DNA of 64,000 nucleotides, taken from contig NZ_FWYB01000014.1 in NCBI RefSeq assembly GCF_900176505.1, positions 91,925 to 155,924 of the forward strand, written 5' to 3'. Source of the DNA: Pedobacter nyackensis (GTDB lineage Bacteria > Bacteroidota > Bacteroidia > Sphingobacteriales > Sphingobacteriaceae). This document shows positions 1 to 9,703 of this stretch, one piece after another (position 1 is the stretch's first letter; each line of letters begins with the position of its first letter). A program made the translations under genes and the position numbers. Under the pieces are notes generated by a model. The model saw only the letters and a list, made by a program, of their open reading frames with translations. It was not told the origin of the DNA and ran no database searches.

Positions 1-3000
1 CCTGAAAGCACAAAAGCCCCACCACCAAAAAGTGCAGTGTTGTTGGTAATAATTAAGTTGTTAAATATAGGTCGCCCCAGACTGGTATAAATACCGGCAC
101 CATAGTAGTTCACACCTTGGTCGGGCACATTAGGGTAACTGGTACTTGTGGTGGTTAGGGTACGGCCTCCGGAAATCGTAAATCCATCAAGGATGGTCTC
201 CGAAGTAACAGCTGTAGTACTGGATACCACATGGTAACTGGCTACACCCTTACTTCCATCGAGGATACTTTTGTTGGTCGTATGAATAAGGTTGGTATCT
301 CTTGCGGCCAGGTTCTCTTCAGTACCTGCAAAACCCCCATAAATCTTTACATTTTCCTTCAAGGCAAAGGTAGAGGTAACCAATAATCCAGGACTATAAT
401 TCCCTTTGGCTACCCAGATCTGATCTCCGGCCGTTGCCTGTCCCAGTGCCAGCTGCAAATCGGTAAATGCATTTGGCCAGTTACTACCATCCTTACGGCC
501 GGCAGTTGCTCCTTCGCTTACATAAATGTTGGTTGAACCTGGACTAACCACAACATTAAATTGCTTTGTGCCGGCGAACTCTCCATCTGTAACAGATACT
601 ACGAAAGTATAGTTCCCTACAAACATCGTTCTTCCAGAAAGCAGCCCCTCTGCACTAAAGCTAAGTCCTGTAGGTAAAGCCCCTGAAGAAATGCTCCAGG
701 TAAGCGATGTTCCACCACCGGTAGCGGTAAATTGTGTACTTATATTGGTACCACGAACCGAAACCGGTAAAGATGCAGGTAGGATAAGCAGGCTCTCACC
801 ACCTTGATTTTCGTGAGCACCAAGGTCCACAATTCCATTAACCACCCTTGGCAGATTGGCCAGGTCGAGTGCTGTTCCACTCGCTGAATTATCACCCACG
901 TCGATCGCTGCTGACCCGCCTTTAATTTTAAGGTTATCTACAGCAGCATTGGTAAACAATGGATTCCCAATAGAAATCTTGGTTCCACCAGCGTAGCCAT
1001 TTTCGACAATACTATTGGTAATAGTTACCACACCTGCAATCTGATCAGACAGTGCATTGGCTCTTTTGTTACCCCAGAAAATACTATTGTAAATGGATGC
1101 AGAACCACTGCGCATATAAAACCCGGCACCGGCATTGTTGGTGGCATGGGTGTAGGCACTGGTATTGTTGCTAAAAGTGGTATTACTCAAAACTGATGCC
1201 CCGGCATAATTGTACATTCCCACACCATAACCTACAGTAGAATTTGTGGTGATCTTATTCTGACTGAACACCACATTATCTAGTCTGGAAATTCCGTTGT
1301 TATAAAGTCCGGCACCATATTGTGCGGATGTATTGCCAATAAAAGAAACTCTGTTTAAGGTTAGCGTTCCGGCACTCATCATTCCGGCACCGGTTGTTGT
1401 AGCCGTATTATTTTTAAATACAAGGTCTTCTGCGTTAAGACCAGTAGTACTCATTAATCCTCCTCCATTCCCTACTACTGTATTCTCTTCAAACAAACTC
1501 TTTTTAAGGTTCAGGGTACCAACGTTATGGTATAAACCAGCACCAGAGGTGGTTGCTTTATTTCTTAAGAAAGTTAAATTTTCTGCGCTCAGATTGGCAA
1601 CAGTATTAAACATGCCCCCGCCAAGGACGGCTTCATTTTCTACGAAAGTCAGGTTACGCAGGATCACAAACGCATTAAGGTTGTATAAACCACCGCCATA
1701 TCCTGCTCCGCGGTTAGCAATATTTTTCTCGAGGCGAATATTTTCAAAGGTGGATGGGCCGTTATTGTAAATACCTCCACCGAACCTATCCGCATTATTG
1801 TTCTTTACCCAGAGATTTCTGAATACCGCTTCACCGGCATTGTTATAGATACCTGCAGCACTGTAGGGAATAGTACTGTACGATCCTATTGCCGTTCTAC
1901 CACCCATAATACTGAAACCATCTACAACAGTTTGGTTTGTAGATTGCTCCAGGTTAGTCACTACATGATAGCTTTTATTATTTCCTGTAAGAATGGTTTC
2001 ATTAACCGCATATAAATTATTGGCATCTGCTACCCTTTCTGTCAATTCATTTTCTGTCCCTGCAAAACCGCCGTACCATTTTACTCCCGACTTCATGGTG
2101 AAAGTACTGCCTACATCCGGTCCAGGTGAATAAGTACCTTTAGCCACCCAGATTTCATCTCCTGCAATCGCATAACTTAATGTTGGCTGCAAATCGGTAA
2201 AGGCATCTGCCCAGTTCGCACCTGTTGCTTTTCCTATGGCATCTTTATTCACGTAGAAACGTGCAGACCCGGGAATAGCATCAATGGTGTACTGTTTACT
2301 GCCAATAAGCGTAGCATTGTTTACAGCAATCACGAATGTATCTCCACCAGGCGTAGGTTTCATCACCCGGCCATAAATCCGTCCACCAGGAGTGATCGAT
2401 AGTCCAAGTGGCAGTTCTCCGCTTAAGATACTCCAGGTAAAAGGAGCTGTCCCACCGGTTGCGGTCATCTGAATATCCACCAATGCGCCCCTGGTAATTG
2501 TTCCAAGTGTTGCCGGTGCAATTTTGAGGGAAGCCCCGCCTTGATTTTCATAGGCACCATGGTCTACAATAGCATTATAAATCCTTGGATTGCCCTCGAT
2601 ATCTTTACTTGTACCAACAGCTCCGTTATTACCTTTATCTATGGCAAGTGATCCTGTTTTTAAAGTCAGGTTATCATTTACAGGATCTGTAAATAGAGGA
2701 TCACCTACTAGGATAGCTGATCCGGTAGCATATCCATCTTCAATGGTACTATTGATCACAGAGCTGACTCCAGTATTGAGCTGATCGGACAGGCCTGTTC
2801 CCTGGGTATTCCCCCATAGGATACTGTTAGCAACATTTACTGTACCCCCAGCACGGTATAAACCAGCGCCGCTATTCAGGAGCGTCCGCGCTACAGTATT
2901 CTTACTAAAAGTAGCATTGGTGATATTGGTAGTACCCGCGGCAACATATATACCACCACCATAATAGCCAGCTGTTGAAGTTACCGCATTGCGACTAAAA

Positions 3001-6000
3001 GCAACATTTGTGAAGGTAGCAATACCATTCATATAGATACCACCGCCGTGCTGTAAGGCAATATTGTTAACGAATAGCCCGCGATCGATGTTTAATGATC
3101 CTGTACTGGAAATACCGGCACCTGTTGTATTTGATCGGTTTGAACGGAAGGTTACATCCGTAAGTGTAGCCGTACCTGAATTCATAAATCCACCACCAGC
3201 TGCCGGCGCTTCGTTATTTTCAAATACCCCATTGTTCAGGATAAAACCGGCAACTGTATTAACCAGGCCACCACCCGTAGTTGTTACACTGTTATTTTCA
3301 AAAACTGCATTATTGATCGTTACATTAATAGCCGTATTGTACATCCCACCACCCTGGATACCCTGGTTGCCGCGGAAGGTTACGTTGTTTAATATCGCAT
3401 TTGCTCCGTTATTGTAAAATCCACCGCCATGCCTGGTAGAAAGCGTAGCCGAGTTACCTTCAAAATGAACGTTTTCCAATTTGATCGCGATAGCGGTATT
3501 GTACATTCCTCCACCGAGTGTAGCACCTGTATTATTTTTAACAATCAGGTTTTTGTAGGTTCCATTTACCGCCGCCACGAGACTGTAAATCCCCGTACCA
3601 TAAATAGCTGCAACTGTGGCGTTTCCACCTGAAACCGTAAAACCATCTAAGAGCGTCTCTACGGACATGGGCGTAGTGCTGGAAACGACGTGTTTGTTTA
3701 CTGAGGAACCATGGAGTTCTGCATTGTTAAGCGTAAATTTTCCATTGGCATCAGCTATACGCTGAGAGAGAAGTGTTTCCGTTCCGGCAAAACCACCATA
3801 CAGTTTCACGCCGGATACCAGATTGAAGGTAGAATCCACATGACCAGCAGGCGCATAAACTCCTTTTGCTACCCAGATTTCGTCTCCACTCTTTGCCATG
3901 CCCAAGGCCGACTGCAACCTGGTTAATCCATTTGTCCAGTCTGCACCATTATTGGCACCTGTGGCATTGCCTTTAACATGCCAGCGAGTTGCTCCATCGT
4001 TTACCTGTAAATTGTACTGCCTTGTCGCCATTGTCCCATTCTGCGTAGCCTTGATGACAAACGTATAGGCTCCCGAATACATAGGTACACCACTAAGTAT
4101 TCCAGTTTGCTTGTTGAAGAGTACGCCCAATGGAAGTGTACCAATGGTATGTTCCCAGGTGATTACACCTGAAGATGCGGAGGTACTGAGCTGCTGACTA
4201 TATACTGTTCCCCTGCGGGCTACCGGCAAAGTAGCCGGCAGGAGCGCCAGAGATCCGGCACTTGCATTTGTATTTTCATAAGCCCCCAGGTCGACGATAT
4301 TATGGATTATCCTTGTATTTCCACCCAGGTCGTTTGCTGGTCCTACATAGGCATTGTTTCCCGCATTAATGGCTACTGAACCGTTTTTTAAACGCAAATC
4401 GTGGGTCAGCGCATTTTCAAATTCCGGATTACCGATGAGGTTATTAGCACCATATATGTAATCATCCTGAATAAGATTGTTGGCCAGATTGGTGGCCGTT
4501 CCACCAATTTGATCGTTCACATCATTGCCACGTTTATTACCCCAGAAAATATTGTTATAAATGCCGAATGCTGCAGGAGCAGCATATAAACCAGCTCCTA
4601 TTGTGGTAGCACCTGCAACCGTATAATTCGTTGTGTTATTACTGAAAGTACAGTTAGTAACGGTTGCGGTACCACTGAAATACATCCCCCCACCATTTGT
4701 AGCCGTGGTTGCTACTGCCGCTGTTATGCTGTTTGCACTGAATATGGAGTTGTTGACTGTAATCGTACCGGAACCATAAATACCTCCGCCATTACCTGTA
4801 GTGGCATTTTTAATGAAAGATGCCTGGTTCAGATTGATTGCGCCAGTAGTATAAAGTCCTCCACCGCTTGTTGCAACGTTTTCCTCAAACGTTGCTTTAG
4901 TCATAATGATTCCTGCGGCATTGTTCCACATTCCACCTCCATTTACCGCTGAATTTCCTTTAAAGCTTACATCATTCAGGTCCAGGTTGGCGCCAGTATT
5001 GTAAAGTCCACCACCATACCTGTTGGTCGTCGTCACCGCATTGTATTCAAACGAAACATTCTTCAGGCGGATCCCCGTTGAGTTGTTGTACATTCCGGCC
5101 CCATAAATAGTGGCATTGTTATTTTTAATAACGAGATTGCTATATGTTCCATTTCCCGGAATGTTACTGATGTAAACACCTGCGCCATAGCCTTTCACAC
5201 CGGTTGAACTGGCTGATCCGGCAGTGATGGTGAAGCCATCAAGTGTTGATTCCGGGGTTAAAGCCAAAATACTGGTTACCACATGGGCATTCACGTTGTT
5301 TCCACTTAATATAGATTCATTGACAGTATATTTTCCCTTTGCATTTGCTATCCGCTCAGTCAGCAATGTCTCCGTCGTCCCGGCAAAACCACCGTAAATT
5401 TTGACCCCTGAAACCATGTTAAAAGTAGAATCAAGATGTTGGACAGGAGAATAGACTCCCTTTGCTACCCAGATCTCATCACCACTTTTCGCCAATTCGA
5501 GGGCCGTCTGTAGTCTGATATAAGCATCAGCCCAACTTGCACCCGAATTCGCTCCCGCAGTTGATGCTGCCCGCACATGCAATCTGGCAGGAGAAGCATT
5601 CACATTGATGGTATATTGCCTGCTGACTATTTGTCCCCCCTGGGTAACTTTCACGACAAATGTATAGTCGTCATTTATCATGGCGATCCCGCTCAACAGT
5701 CCCGTCTGCGCATTCAGTTTAATTCCAGAAGGTAAACTCCCATAGGTTACCTGAAAGGTTGCAGCCCCGGAGCCTGTAGTTGTTAGCTGTAGTTGATATG
5801 GAATACCTCGGGTTACATTACCAATAGTTGAAGGCTGAAGTACAATGGATGCCGGGGCACCTATTGAATGTTCATAGGCTCCCAGATCGACTGCTGCATT
5901 GACCACCCTCGTATTTCCAGCGATGTCAGTACCACCTACTACCTGGGCATTTATTCCCGCATTGATGGCTATAGATCCATTCTTCAACCTCAGGTTATGG

Positions 6001-7187
6001 GTTGTCGAATTTTCAAATTCAGGATTTCCGATAATCGTGTTTTCAGAATTGGCAAATCCATCCTGAATAAGATTATAGTAAAGACCAATCTTAGGCGTTA
6101 TATTTAGCTGATCGGGAACATCTCCACCCCGTCTATTGTTCCAAAAAACACTGTTATATACATTAAATGTGGTAACGGCTGAATAGAGGGCTGCTCCATA
6201 AGTATTCACATTGGCAATTGCATAAGGAATTGTGTTGTTACTGAAAGTACAGTTGTAGATATTTCCTGTTCCTGATGCGAAATACAGACCGGCACCCAGA
6301 TAGGATACATTTGTGCCTGTTACTGCATTTGCGCTGAACACAGTGTTACTCAGCACAAAACCTGCTCCGATAGCAGCAGTATATAATCCCGCACCCCGCT
6401 GACCAGCATAGTTGCCAATAAAAGAGGCTCTGTTGACAGTTAGATTATTCCCGGTGTTAAATAGTCCACCTCCATTAGTAGTCACACTATGATTTTCGAA
6501 GCTAACATCGGTCATTGTAACACTGGCTCCAAGATTGTTAAATCCACCACCAGTAGAAGCCCCTGTATTGTTTTTAAAAATAATTTTCTCAAAAGTTGCA
6601 GATCCTCCCGTATTATAAATACCTGCTCCGGCAGTTACACTCCGAAGGTTGTTATTCTCTACAATAAGATTCTTAAAAGACGCAGATGTCCCGGCATTAT
6701 AAATTCCACCCCCGGCTGCTGAAGCATTATTTTCCTTAATCCATAGATTTTGAAATATTGCAGCGCCACTGCTCACATAAATTCCCGCCCCAATATAAGG
6801 TCCGGAAAGAGAAGTTGAAACTGCCGATAAACCACGGGTAATGGTGAAACCATCCAGCAAAGTAGTATTGTTATTTGCAGAGCTAACCACATGATAGTTA
6901 ACATCTTGCCCGTGTAATACACTTTCGTTAAGCGTAAAAAGACCATTTGCTGCGGCAACACGCTGACTCAGTAAAGTCTCAGTCCCAGCAAAACCACCAT
7001 AAATCTGAACACCTGTTTTGAGAATAAAAGTACCGGCTGTTGTAGCAGCTGAAACATATGTTCCCTTGGCAACCCAGATTTCATTTCCGGCAACGGATTT
7101 GGTGATCGCTGCAGTTAGGGTTGTAAATGCATCCTGCCAGCTTGTACCTGTACCCGTACCGGTTGCAGTAGCTTTGACATAATACCT
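1..7187 (-). repeat. Five tandem approximately 1.6-1.73 kb coding modules
   Basis: Module starts, judged from the recurring Tyr/His-Val strand before GDEIWVAKG, lie near 7187, 5585, 3992, 2263 and 531. The spacings are about 1,602, 1,593, 1,729 and 1,732 bp. Modules 1-2 are therefore about 533 residues and modules 3-4 about 577 residues, which suggests two rounds of duplication or gain of rungs. The fifth module is cut by the window edge. DNA similarity is highest over the GDEIWVAKG and YGGFAGTE segments. Confidence 0.75.
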
Positions 7188-7271
7188 GGTTTGAGCTTGA
7201 GTATCGAGAGCAAAAGAAAGAACGAAAAACAACAAAAATGTTACTATGCTATTAGGAAAAATTCGGGTCAT
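1..7271 (-). CDS. Giant secreted parallel beta-helix repeat protein (partial, C-terminus off left edge)
   Basis: An open frame with no stop found in the parts I translated runs from an ATG at 7269-7271 to base 1, giving about 2,423 visible residues. It begins with a signal peptide (hydrophobic residues 8-22, then DTQAQ). Five modules follow, starting near 7187, 5585, 3992, 2263 and 531. Each opens with a Tyr/His-Val strand and a G-SW-(D/N)AF-type motif, then GDEIWVAKG, YGGFAGTE and LLDGFTI. Each continues with short beta-helix rungs rich in GGG(I/L)Y(N) and NN, then a WGN..DQI / GNPLF / DLGA(H/Y)E segment, and a putative Ig domain (LP-GL....G-LSG....G-YTFV, He_PIG-like). The modules resemble right-handed parallel beta-helix surface proteins and choice-of-anchor proteins of Bacteroidota. 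A surface or secreted role is likely and T9SS export is plausible, but the sorting domain would lie outside the window. Substrate or partner is unknown. Confidence 0.85.
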   Translation of the reverse strand, partial: MTRIFPNSIVTFLLFFVLSFALDTQAQTRYYVKATATGTGTGTSWQDAFTTLTAAITKSVAGNEIWVAKGTYVSAATTAGTFILKTGVQIYGGFAGTETLLSQRVAAANGLFTLNESVLHGQDVNYHVVSSANNNTTLLDGFTITRGLSAVSTSLSGPYIGAGIYVSSGAAIFQNLWIKENNASAAGGGIYNAGTSASFKNLIVENNNLRSVTAGAGIYNTGGSATFEKIIFKNNTGASTGGGFNNLGASVTMTDVSFENHSVTTNGGGLFNTGNNLTVNRASFIGNYAGQRGAGLYTAAIGAGFVLSNTVFSANAVTGTNVSYLGAGLYFASGTGNIYNCTFSNNTIPYAIANVNTYGAALYSAVTTFNVYNSVFWNNRRGGDVPDQLNITPKIGLYYNLIQDGFANSENTIIGNPEFENSTTHNLRLKNGSIAINAGINAQVVGGTDIAGNTRVVNAAVDLGAYEHSIGAPASIVLQPSTIGNVTRGIPYQLQLTTTGSGAATFQVTYGSLPSGIKLNAQTGLLSGIAMINDDYTFVVKVTQGGQIVSRQYTINVNASPARLHVRAASTAGANSGASWADAYIRLQTALELAKSGDEIWVAKGVYSPVQHLDSTFNMVSGVKIYGGFAGTTETLLTERIANAKGKYTVNESILSGNNVNAHVVTSILALTPESTLDGFTITAGSASSTGVKGYGAGVYISNIPGNGTYSNLVIKNNNATIYGAGMYNNSTGIRLKNVSFEYNAVTTTNRYGGGLYNTGANLDLNDVSFKGNSAVNGGGMWNNAAGIIMTKATFEENVATSGGGLYTTGAINLNQASFIKNATTGNGGGIYGSGTITVNNSIFSANSITAAVATTATNGGGMYFSGTATVTNCTFSNNTTNYTVAGATTIGAGLYAAPAAFGIYNNIFWGNKRGNDVNDQIGGTATNLANNLIQDDYIYGANNLIGNPEFENALTHDLRLKNGSVAINAGNNAYVGPANDLGGNTRIIHNIVDLGAYENTNASAGSLALLPATLPVARRGTVYSQQLSTSASSGVITWEHTIGTLPLGVLFNKQTGILSGVPMYSGAYTFVIKATQNGTMATRQYNLQVNDGATRWHVKGNATGANNGADWTNGLTRLQSALGMAKSGDEIWVAKGVYAPAGHVDSTFNLVSGVKLYGGFAGTETLLSQRIADANGKFTLNNAELHGSSVNKHVVSSTTPMSVETLLDGFTVSGGNATVAAIYGTGIYSLVAAVNGTYKNLIVKNNTGATLGGGMYNTAIAIKLENVHFEGNSATLSTRHGGGFYNNGANAILNNVTFRGNQGIQGGGMYNTAINVTINNAVFENNSVTTTGGGLVNTVAGFILNNGVFENNEAPAAGGGFMNSGTATLTDVTFRSNRSNTTGAGISSTGSLNIDRGLFVNNIALQHGGGIYMNGIATFTNVAFSRNAVTSTAGYYGGGIYVAAGTTNITNATFSKNTVARTLLNSGAGLYRAGGTVNVANSILWGNTQGTGLSDQLNTGVSSVINSTIEDGYATGSAILVGDPLFTDPVNDNLTLKTGSLAIDKGNNGAVGTSKDIEGNPRIYNAIVDHGAYENQGGASLKIAPATLGTITRGALVDIQMTATGGTAPFTWSILSGELPLGLSITPGGRIYGRVMKPTPGGDTFVIAVNNATLIGSKQYTIDAIPGSARFYVNKDAIGKATGANWADAFTDLQPTLSYAIAGDEIWVAKGTYSPGPDVGSTFTMKSGVKWYGGFAGTENELTERVADANNLYAVNETILTGNNKSYHVVTNLEQSTNQTVVDGFSIMGGRTAIGSYSTIPYSAAGIYNNAGEAVFRNLWVKNNNADRFGGGIYNNGPSTFENIRLEKNIANRGAGYGGGLYNLNAFVILRNLTFVENEAVLGGGMFNTVANLSAENLTFLRNKATTSGAGLYHNVGTLNLKKSLFEENTVVGNGGGLMSTTGLNAEDLVFKNNTATTTGAGMMSAGTLTLNRVSFIGNTSAQYGAGLYNNGISRLDNVVFSQNKITTNSTVGYGVGMYNYAGASVLSNTTFSNNTSAYTHATNNAGAGFYMRSGSASIYNSIFWGNKRANALSDQIAGVVTITNSIVENGYAGGTKISIGNPLFTNAAVDNLKIKGGSAAIDVGDNSASGTALDLANLPRVVNGIVDLGAHENQGGESLLILPASLPVSVRGTNISTQFTATGGGTSLTWSISSGALPTGLSFSAEGLLSGRTMFVGNYTFVVSVTDGEFAGTKQFNVVVSPGSTNIYVSEGATAGRKDGSNWPNAFTDLQLALGQATAGDQIWVAKGNYSPGLLVTSTFALKENVKIYGGFAGTEENLAARDTNLIHTTNKSILDGSKGVASYHVVSSTTAVTSETILDGFTISGGRTLTTTSTSYPNVPDQGVNYYGAGIYTSLGRPIFNNLIITNNTALFGGGAFVLS

Positions 7272-7444
7272 GTTTGAAAAAAGAAGCTGCTGCAAAAAAA
7301 ATAGGGATGGACTTAGTTACCATAAAAATCCCATAAATTTTCTAATAAAGAAAAAACAGATCATTTTCCGTTCAAACTGAGTAATTAACAGCTCATCATT
7401 CATTCGAGAATAGGGATTTTACAGGTAAAAAAATTACCACCCGG

Positions 7445-7474
7445 CAAATCTATAAAATAAATTTTCCCCTACAA
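7445..7474 (-). promoter_or_regulatory. Promoter of the giant beta-helix gene
   Basis: On the minus strand TTG (7474-7472) is followed by 19 nt and then TAGATTTG (7452-7445), which fits the Bacteroidota TTG / TAnnTTTG pattern. It would give a leader of about 165 nt before the ATG at 7271. The leader holds a small inverted repeat (GGTAA, T-run, TTACC). The rest of 7272-7614 shows no gene. Confidence 0.6.
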
Positions 7475-7614
7475 CAAAAACACTATTCACAGGTGATAAG
7501 AATTTATTACTTTGCTCGTTATCAAATAACCATCAGATAAACCACGTATAAACGTTCCCTGTTCCAGATCATTACGGGTGAAAAACCTACATTTTGTAAA
7601 AACAAACGCTGCAC

Positions 7615-8253
7615 CTATGCCCCAATAACTTGTCCCAGGTATAAACTATTAGCAGCCCTTAGTCTGTCATCAGATACAAAAGAGATGTAAACCTCCAGCA
7701 ATTGATTACGCATGGCTGGATTCATTTTCAATATATCCTGTCCCTCCATTCTTCTTGCTCCGCTATTGAAAAATACATGTTTTTTTATAGCCGGTGCATA
7801 AGCCAGTAACATGACCTGATCACGATTGTATGGCCAGGTCATGTTTTCAGCATTCCAGGTAAACTTTAACCCTGTTTCTACCCACTCCACTTTAGGATTT
7901 ACTGGCTGAGGTAAATCACCGACACTAATTATAATTTTAGAATAATCAACCTCTACGTCGGGGTAGAACCCTTTAAGTGCATTTGGCTTATTATAAGCAA
8001 TAGCCAGGTTGTGATAGTTTTTTGTAGTTCCGTTAGCTTTAGGATTAAAGCCTGTTCTGAGCAAAGTGTCCATGGCTCGAAAAAAATCCATGATCACTTT
8101 CATTTGCAACTTGTTGTTCAATTGCTTATCTGTTAGTGGTTTTCTACTCTTGCCAATTCCTCTGACTACTTGCTGGCCTTTTAATGGATACGAGACCAAA
8201 TTGAAAATTTTACCATTTGCGGCACCAAAAATGCCTTTTTTAAAGATTGCCAT
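7615..8253 (-). CDS. DUF6266 family protein
   Basis: The product is 212 residues with no signal peptide or membrane segment. The N-terminus (IFGAANGKIFN..SYPLKGQQVVRG) followed by a basic K-R stretch and QLNNKLQMKVIMDFF matches the DUF6266 family, which is common in Pedobacter and relatives and has no known function. The family often occurs in several divergent copies per genome; this is general knowledge and cannot be checked here. The C-terminal half is predicted beta-rich. The gene stands alone between the giant surface protein and a dehydrogenase, with an unusual GC-rich repeat tract about 100 bp upstream of its start. The ATG at 8253 is the natural start because the conserved N-terminal motif begins directly after it. 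Confidence 0.75.
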   Translation of the reverse strand: MAIFKKGIFGAANGKIFNLVSYPLKGQQVVRGIGKSRKPLTDKQLNNKLQMKVIMDFFRAMDTLLRTGFNPKANGTTKNYHNLAIAYNKPNALKGFYPDVEVDYSKIIISVGDLPQPVNPKVEWVETGLKFTWNAENMTWPYNRDQVMLLAYAPAIKKHVFFNSGARRMEGQDILKMNPAMRNQLLEVYISFVSDDRLRAANSLYLGQVIGA

Positions 8254-8347
8254 AATACATTTTTTATTTGTTTAACATTTTATTATTCCTTTCCAAACGA
8301 AAGGAAATACAAGGCAAACAAGAACAAAATATGCAGCTCTGTTTTAT

Positions 8348-8441
8348 CGGAGCTTTACCGGAGTCTTGCCCAGGCCTTCCTGAGACTTGGGGCCCCGGCA
8401 AGGCCCCAGCAATACCCCAGCAACGCCCCGGTAAGCCCCCC
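8348..8441. repeat. Imperfect 11-bp GC-rich tandem repeat upstream of DUF6266
   Basis: About eight units of 10-11 bp lie in register on the plus strand: cggagctttac, cggagtcttgc, ccaggccttc, ctgagacttg, gggccccggca, aggccccagca, ataccccagca, acgccccggta, and then a C-run. On the minus strand the core is TGCYGGGGC. The tract is much richer in GC than its surroundings. It creates a proline-rich plus-strand frame at 8268-8609, which I regard as incidental. The other bases of the 400-bp gap 8254-8653 hold no gene I can support. There is an 18-bp perfect palindrome at 8640-8657 overlapping the end of the next gene. Confidence 0.7.
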
Positions 8442-8653
8442 ACAACTCCAGACTACTATCTGCCTGAAACAGTTCTATATTTACCTTGGATACAAATGAA
8501 AAGAATTAATGTAATTATGGGCAGTCCCAAGGGGTCCCGTACCCTCTCGCAAAAATGGGGCAAAAACGGGCTCTACTATACCGTTATGGCGGAATTATTT
8601 TTTTTTTAAAAAATGTAAAAACGGAGTTTTCTACCCTTGATAAAGCTATAGCT

Positions 8654-9517
8654 TTATGAGCTACTCTTCAAATACTTAATTACTGCCATCAAATCTTCCT
8701 CTCCAAGCCCATCTGCTGCCGCAGCTTCAAATGTATTTAATAATGGATTGGAAAGTGGTGAGTTTAACCCTGCTCCTTTTGCAAGCTTTAAGTCTTTAAC
8801 AATGTATTTCAAAGCAAATGCTGGTGGGAAGTTATCGTTCAAAACAGCAGGTGTTTTCAATTTAATGATTCCATTTCCACAAGCGCCTTCATTGATAATG
8901 GTTAGCATATTTTCTTTACTAATGCCATTTTGCTCAGCAAAAAGAACAGTTTCGGCCAATGCCTGAATGTTGATACCTAACAAGTAATTGATAGCCAATT
9001 TAGCCGAACTCCCCGCACCTGCAGTTCCTAAATACAAAGCAAGCTTACCAAGTACATCTAAAATCGGCTTGGCCTTTTCAAAATCTTGCGCTTCACCACC
9101 TACCAGGATGATCAATTTACCTTCTTTGGCGGGTTGCACACTACCCGAAACCGGAGCATCTAAAAATGACACCTGTTTGGTTTTGCAAAGTGCAGAAAGA
9201 TAGCGGGAGGTATCTGGTGCAACTGTGCTCATGTCTATCATCAGTGTTCCCGTTTTTGATCCCGAAAGCAAACCGTCAGTTTCATTATAAACAGATTTAA
9301 CTGCTTTATCATCAGAAAGCATCGTAAAGACTACATCGCAATGCGATGCGAGCTCCTGAAGACTTTTTGCTGACCTGGCCCCTGCTGCAATCAATTCCTG
9401 TTCTTTGTCCTTGTCGCGGTTAAAAACAGTCAGTTCGTATCCGGCTTTAAGGATATTTAAAGCCATCGGAGTACCCATATTGCCTAACCCGGCCCAACCT
9501 ATCTTTAATTTGTTCAT
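8654..9517 (-). CDS. NAD(P)-dependent beta-hydroxyacid dehydrogenase (3-hydroxyisobutyrate dehydrogenase family)
   Basis: The product is a 287-residue cytosolic enzyme of the usual family length. It carries the Rossmann dinucleotide motif GLGNMG at residues 10-15 and the substrate-binding motif DAPVSGS at 120-126. The catalytic lysine is K173 in SSAKLAINYLLG, with the conserved Asn four residues later, and KDLKLA lies near 237-242. Members oxidise 3-hydroxyisobutyrate, tartronate semialdehyde precursors, 4-hydroxybutyrate or related beta-hydroxyacids. The sequence alone does not separate these, and a succinic-semialdehyde/glyoxylate reductase role is also possible. The gene is monocistronic and divergent from the GH95-like gene. 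A perfect 18-bp palindrome (ATAAAGCTA/TAGCTTTAT) overlaps its stop codon. Confidence 0.85.
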   Translation of the reverse strand: MNKLKIGWAGLGNMGTPMALNILKAGYELTVFNRDKDKEQELIAAGARSAKSLQELASHCDVVFTMLSDDKAVKSVYNETDGLLSGSKTGTLMIDMSTVAPDTSRYLSALCKTKQVSFLDAPVSGSVQPAKEGKLIILVGGEAQDFEKAKPILDVLGKLALYLGTAGAGSSAKLAINYLLGINIQALAETVLFAEQNGISKENMLTIINEGACGNGIIKLKTPAVLNDNFPPAFALKYIVKDLKLAKGAGLNSPLSNPLLNTFEAAAADGLGEEDLMAVIKYLKSSS

Positions 9518-9703
9518 GTTTTATACGAATGAATTATTTATTTACTTCTCAGCGCCCAAGTTACAAATTAAGGCTGCTTAAAAAAAAGGCAGTCTTGTTT
9601 TCTTAATGAGCGTGTCTTGACTTTTTTTTACATCTTTATACCAAAGCATTTAATTACCTACTGCCAGAATTTACAGAGCTCTCAGCAGTTAGCATAAAAA
9701 ATT

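Noticed and set aside
1333..6722. Several plus-strand frames of 60-145 codons inside the giant gene
   Set aside because: All lie opposite the long minus-strand coding frame, have repetitive low-complexity products and no start context; they are shadows of the repeated modules.
8348..8441. CRISPR-like or direct-repeat array
   Set aside because: Units are 10-11 bp without unique spacers, so this is a short tandem repeat and not a CRISPR array.
8268..8609. Plus-strand 113-codon proline-rich frame
   Set aside because: Its composition comes from the 11-bp GC repeats, it overlaps the DUF6266 promoter region, and it has no recognisable domain or signal.
9617..9650. Sigma70-like TTGACT...TATACC upstream of the GH95-like gene
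   Set aside because: Spacing is short (14 nt) and the host uses a different consensus, so it is not listed as a promoter.
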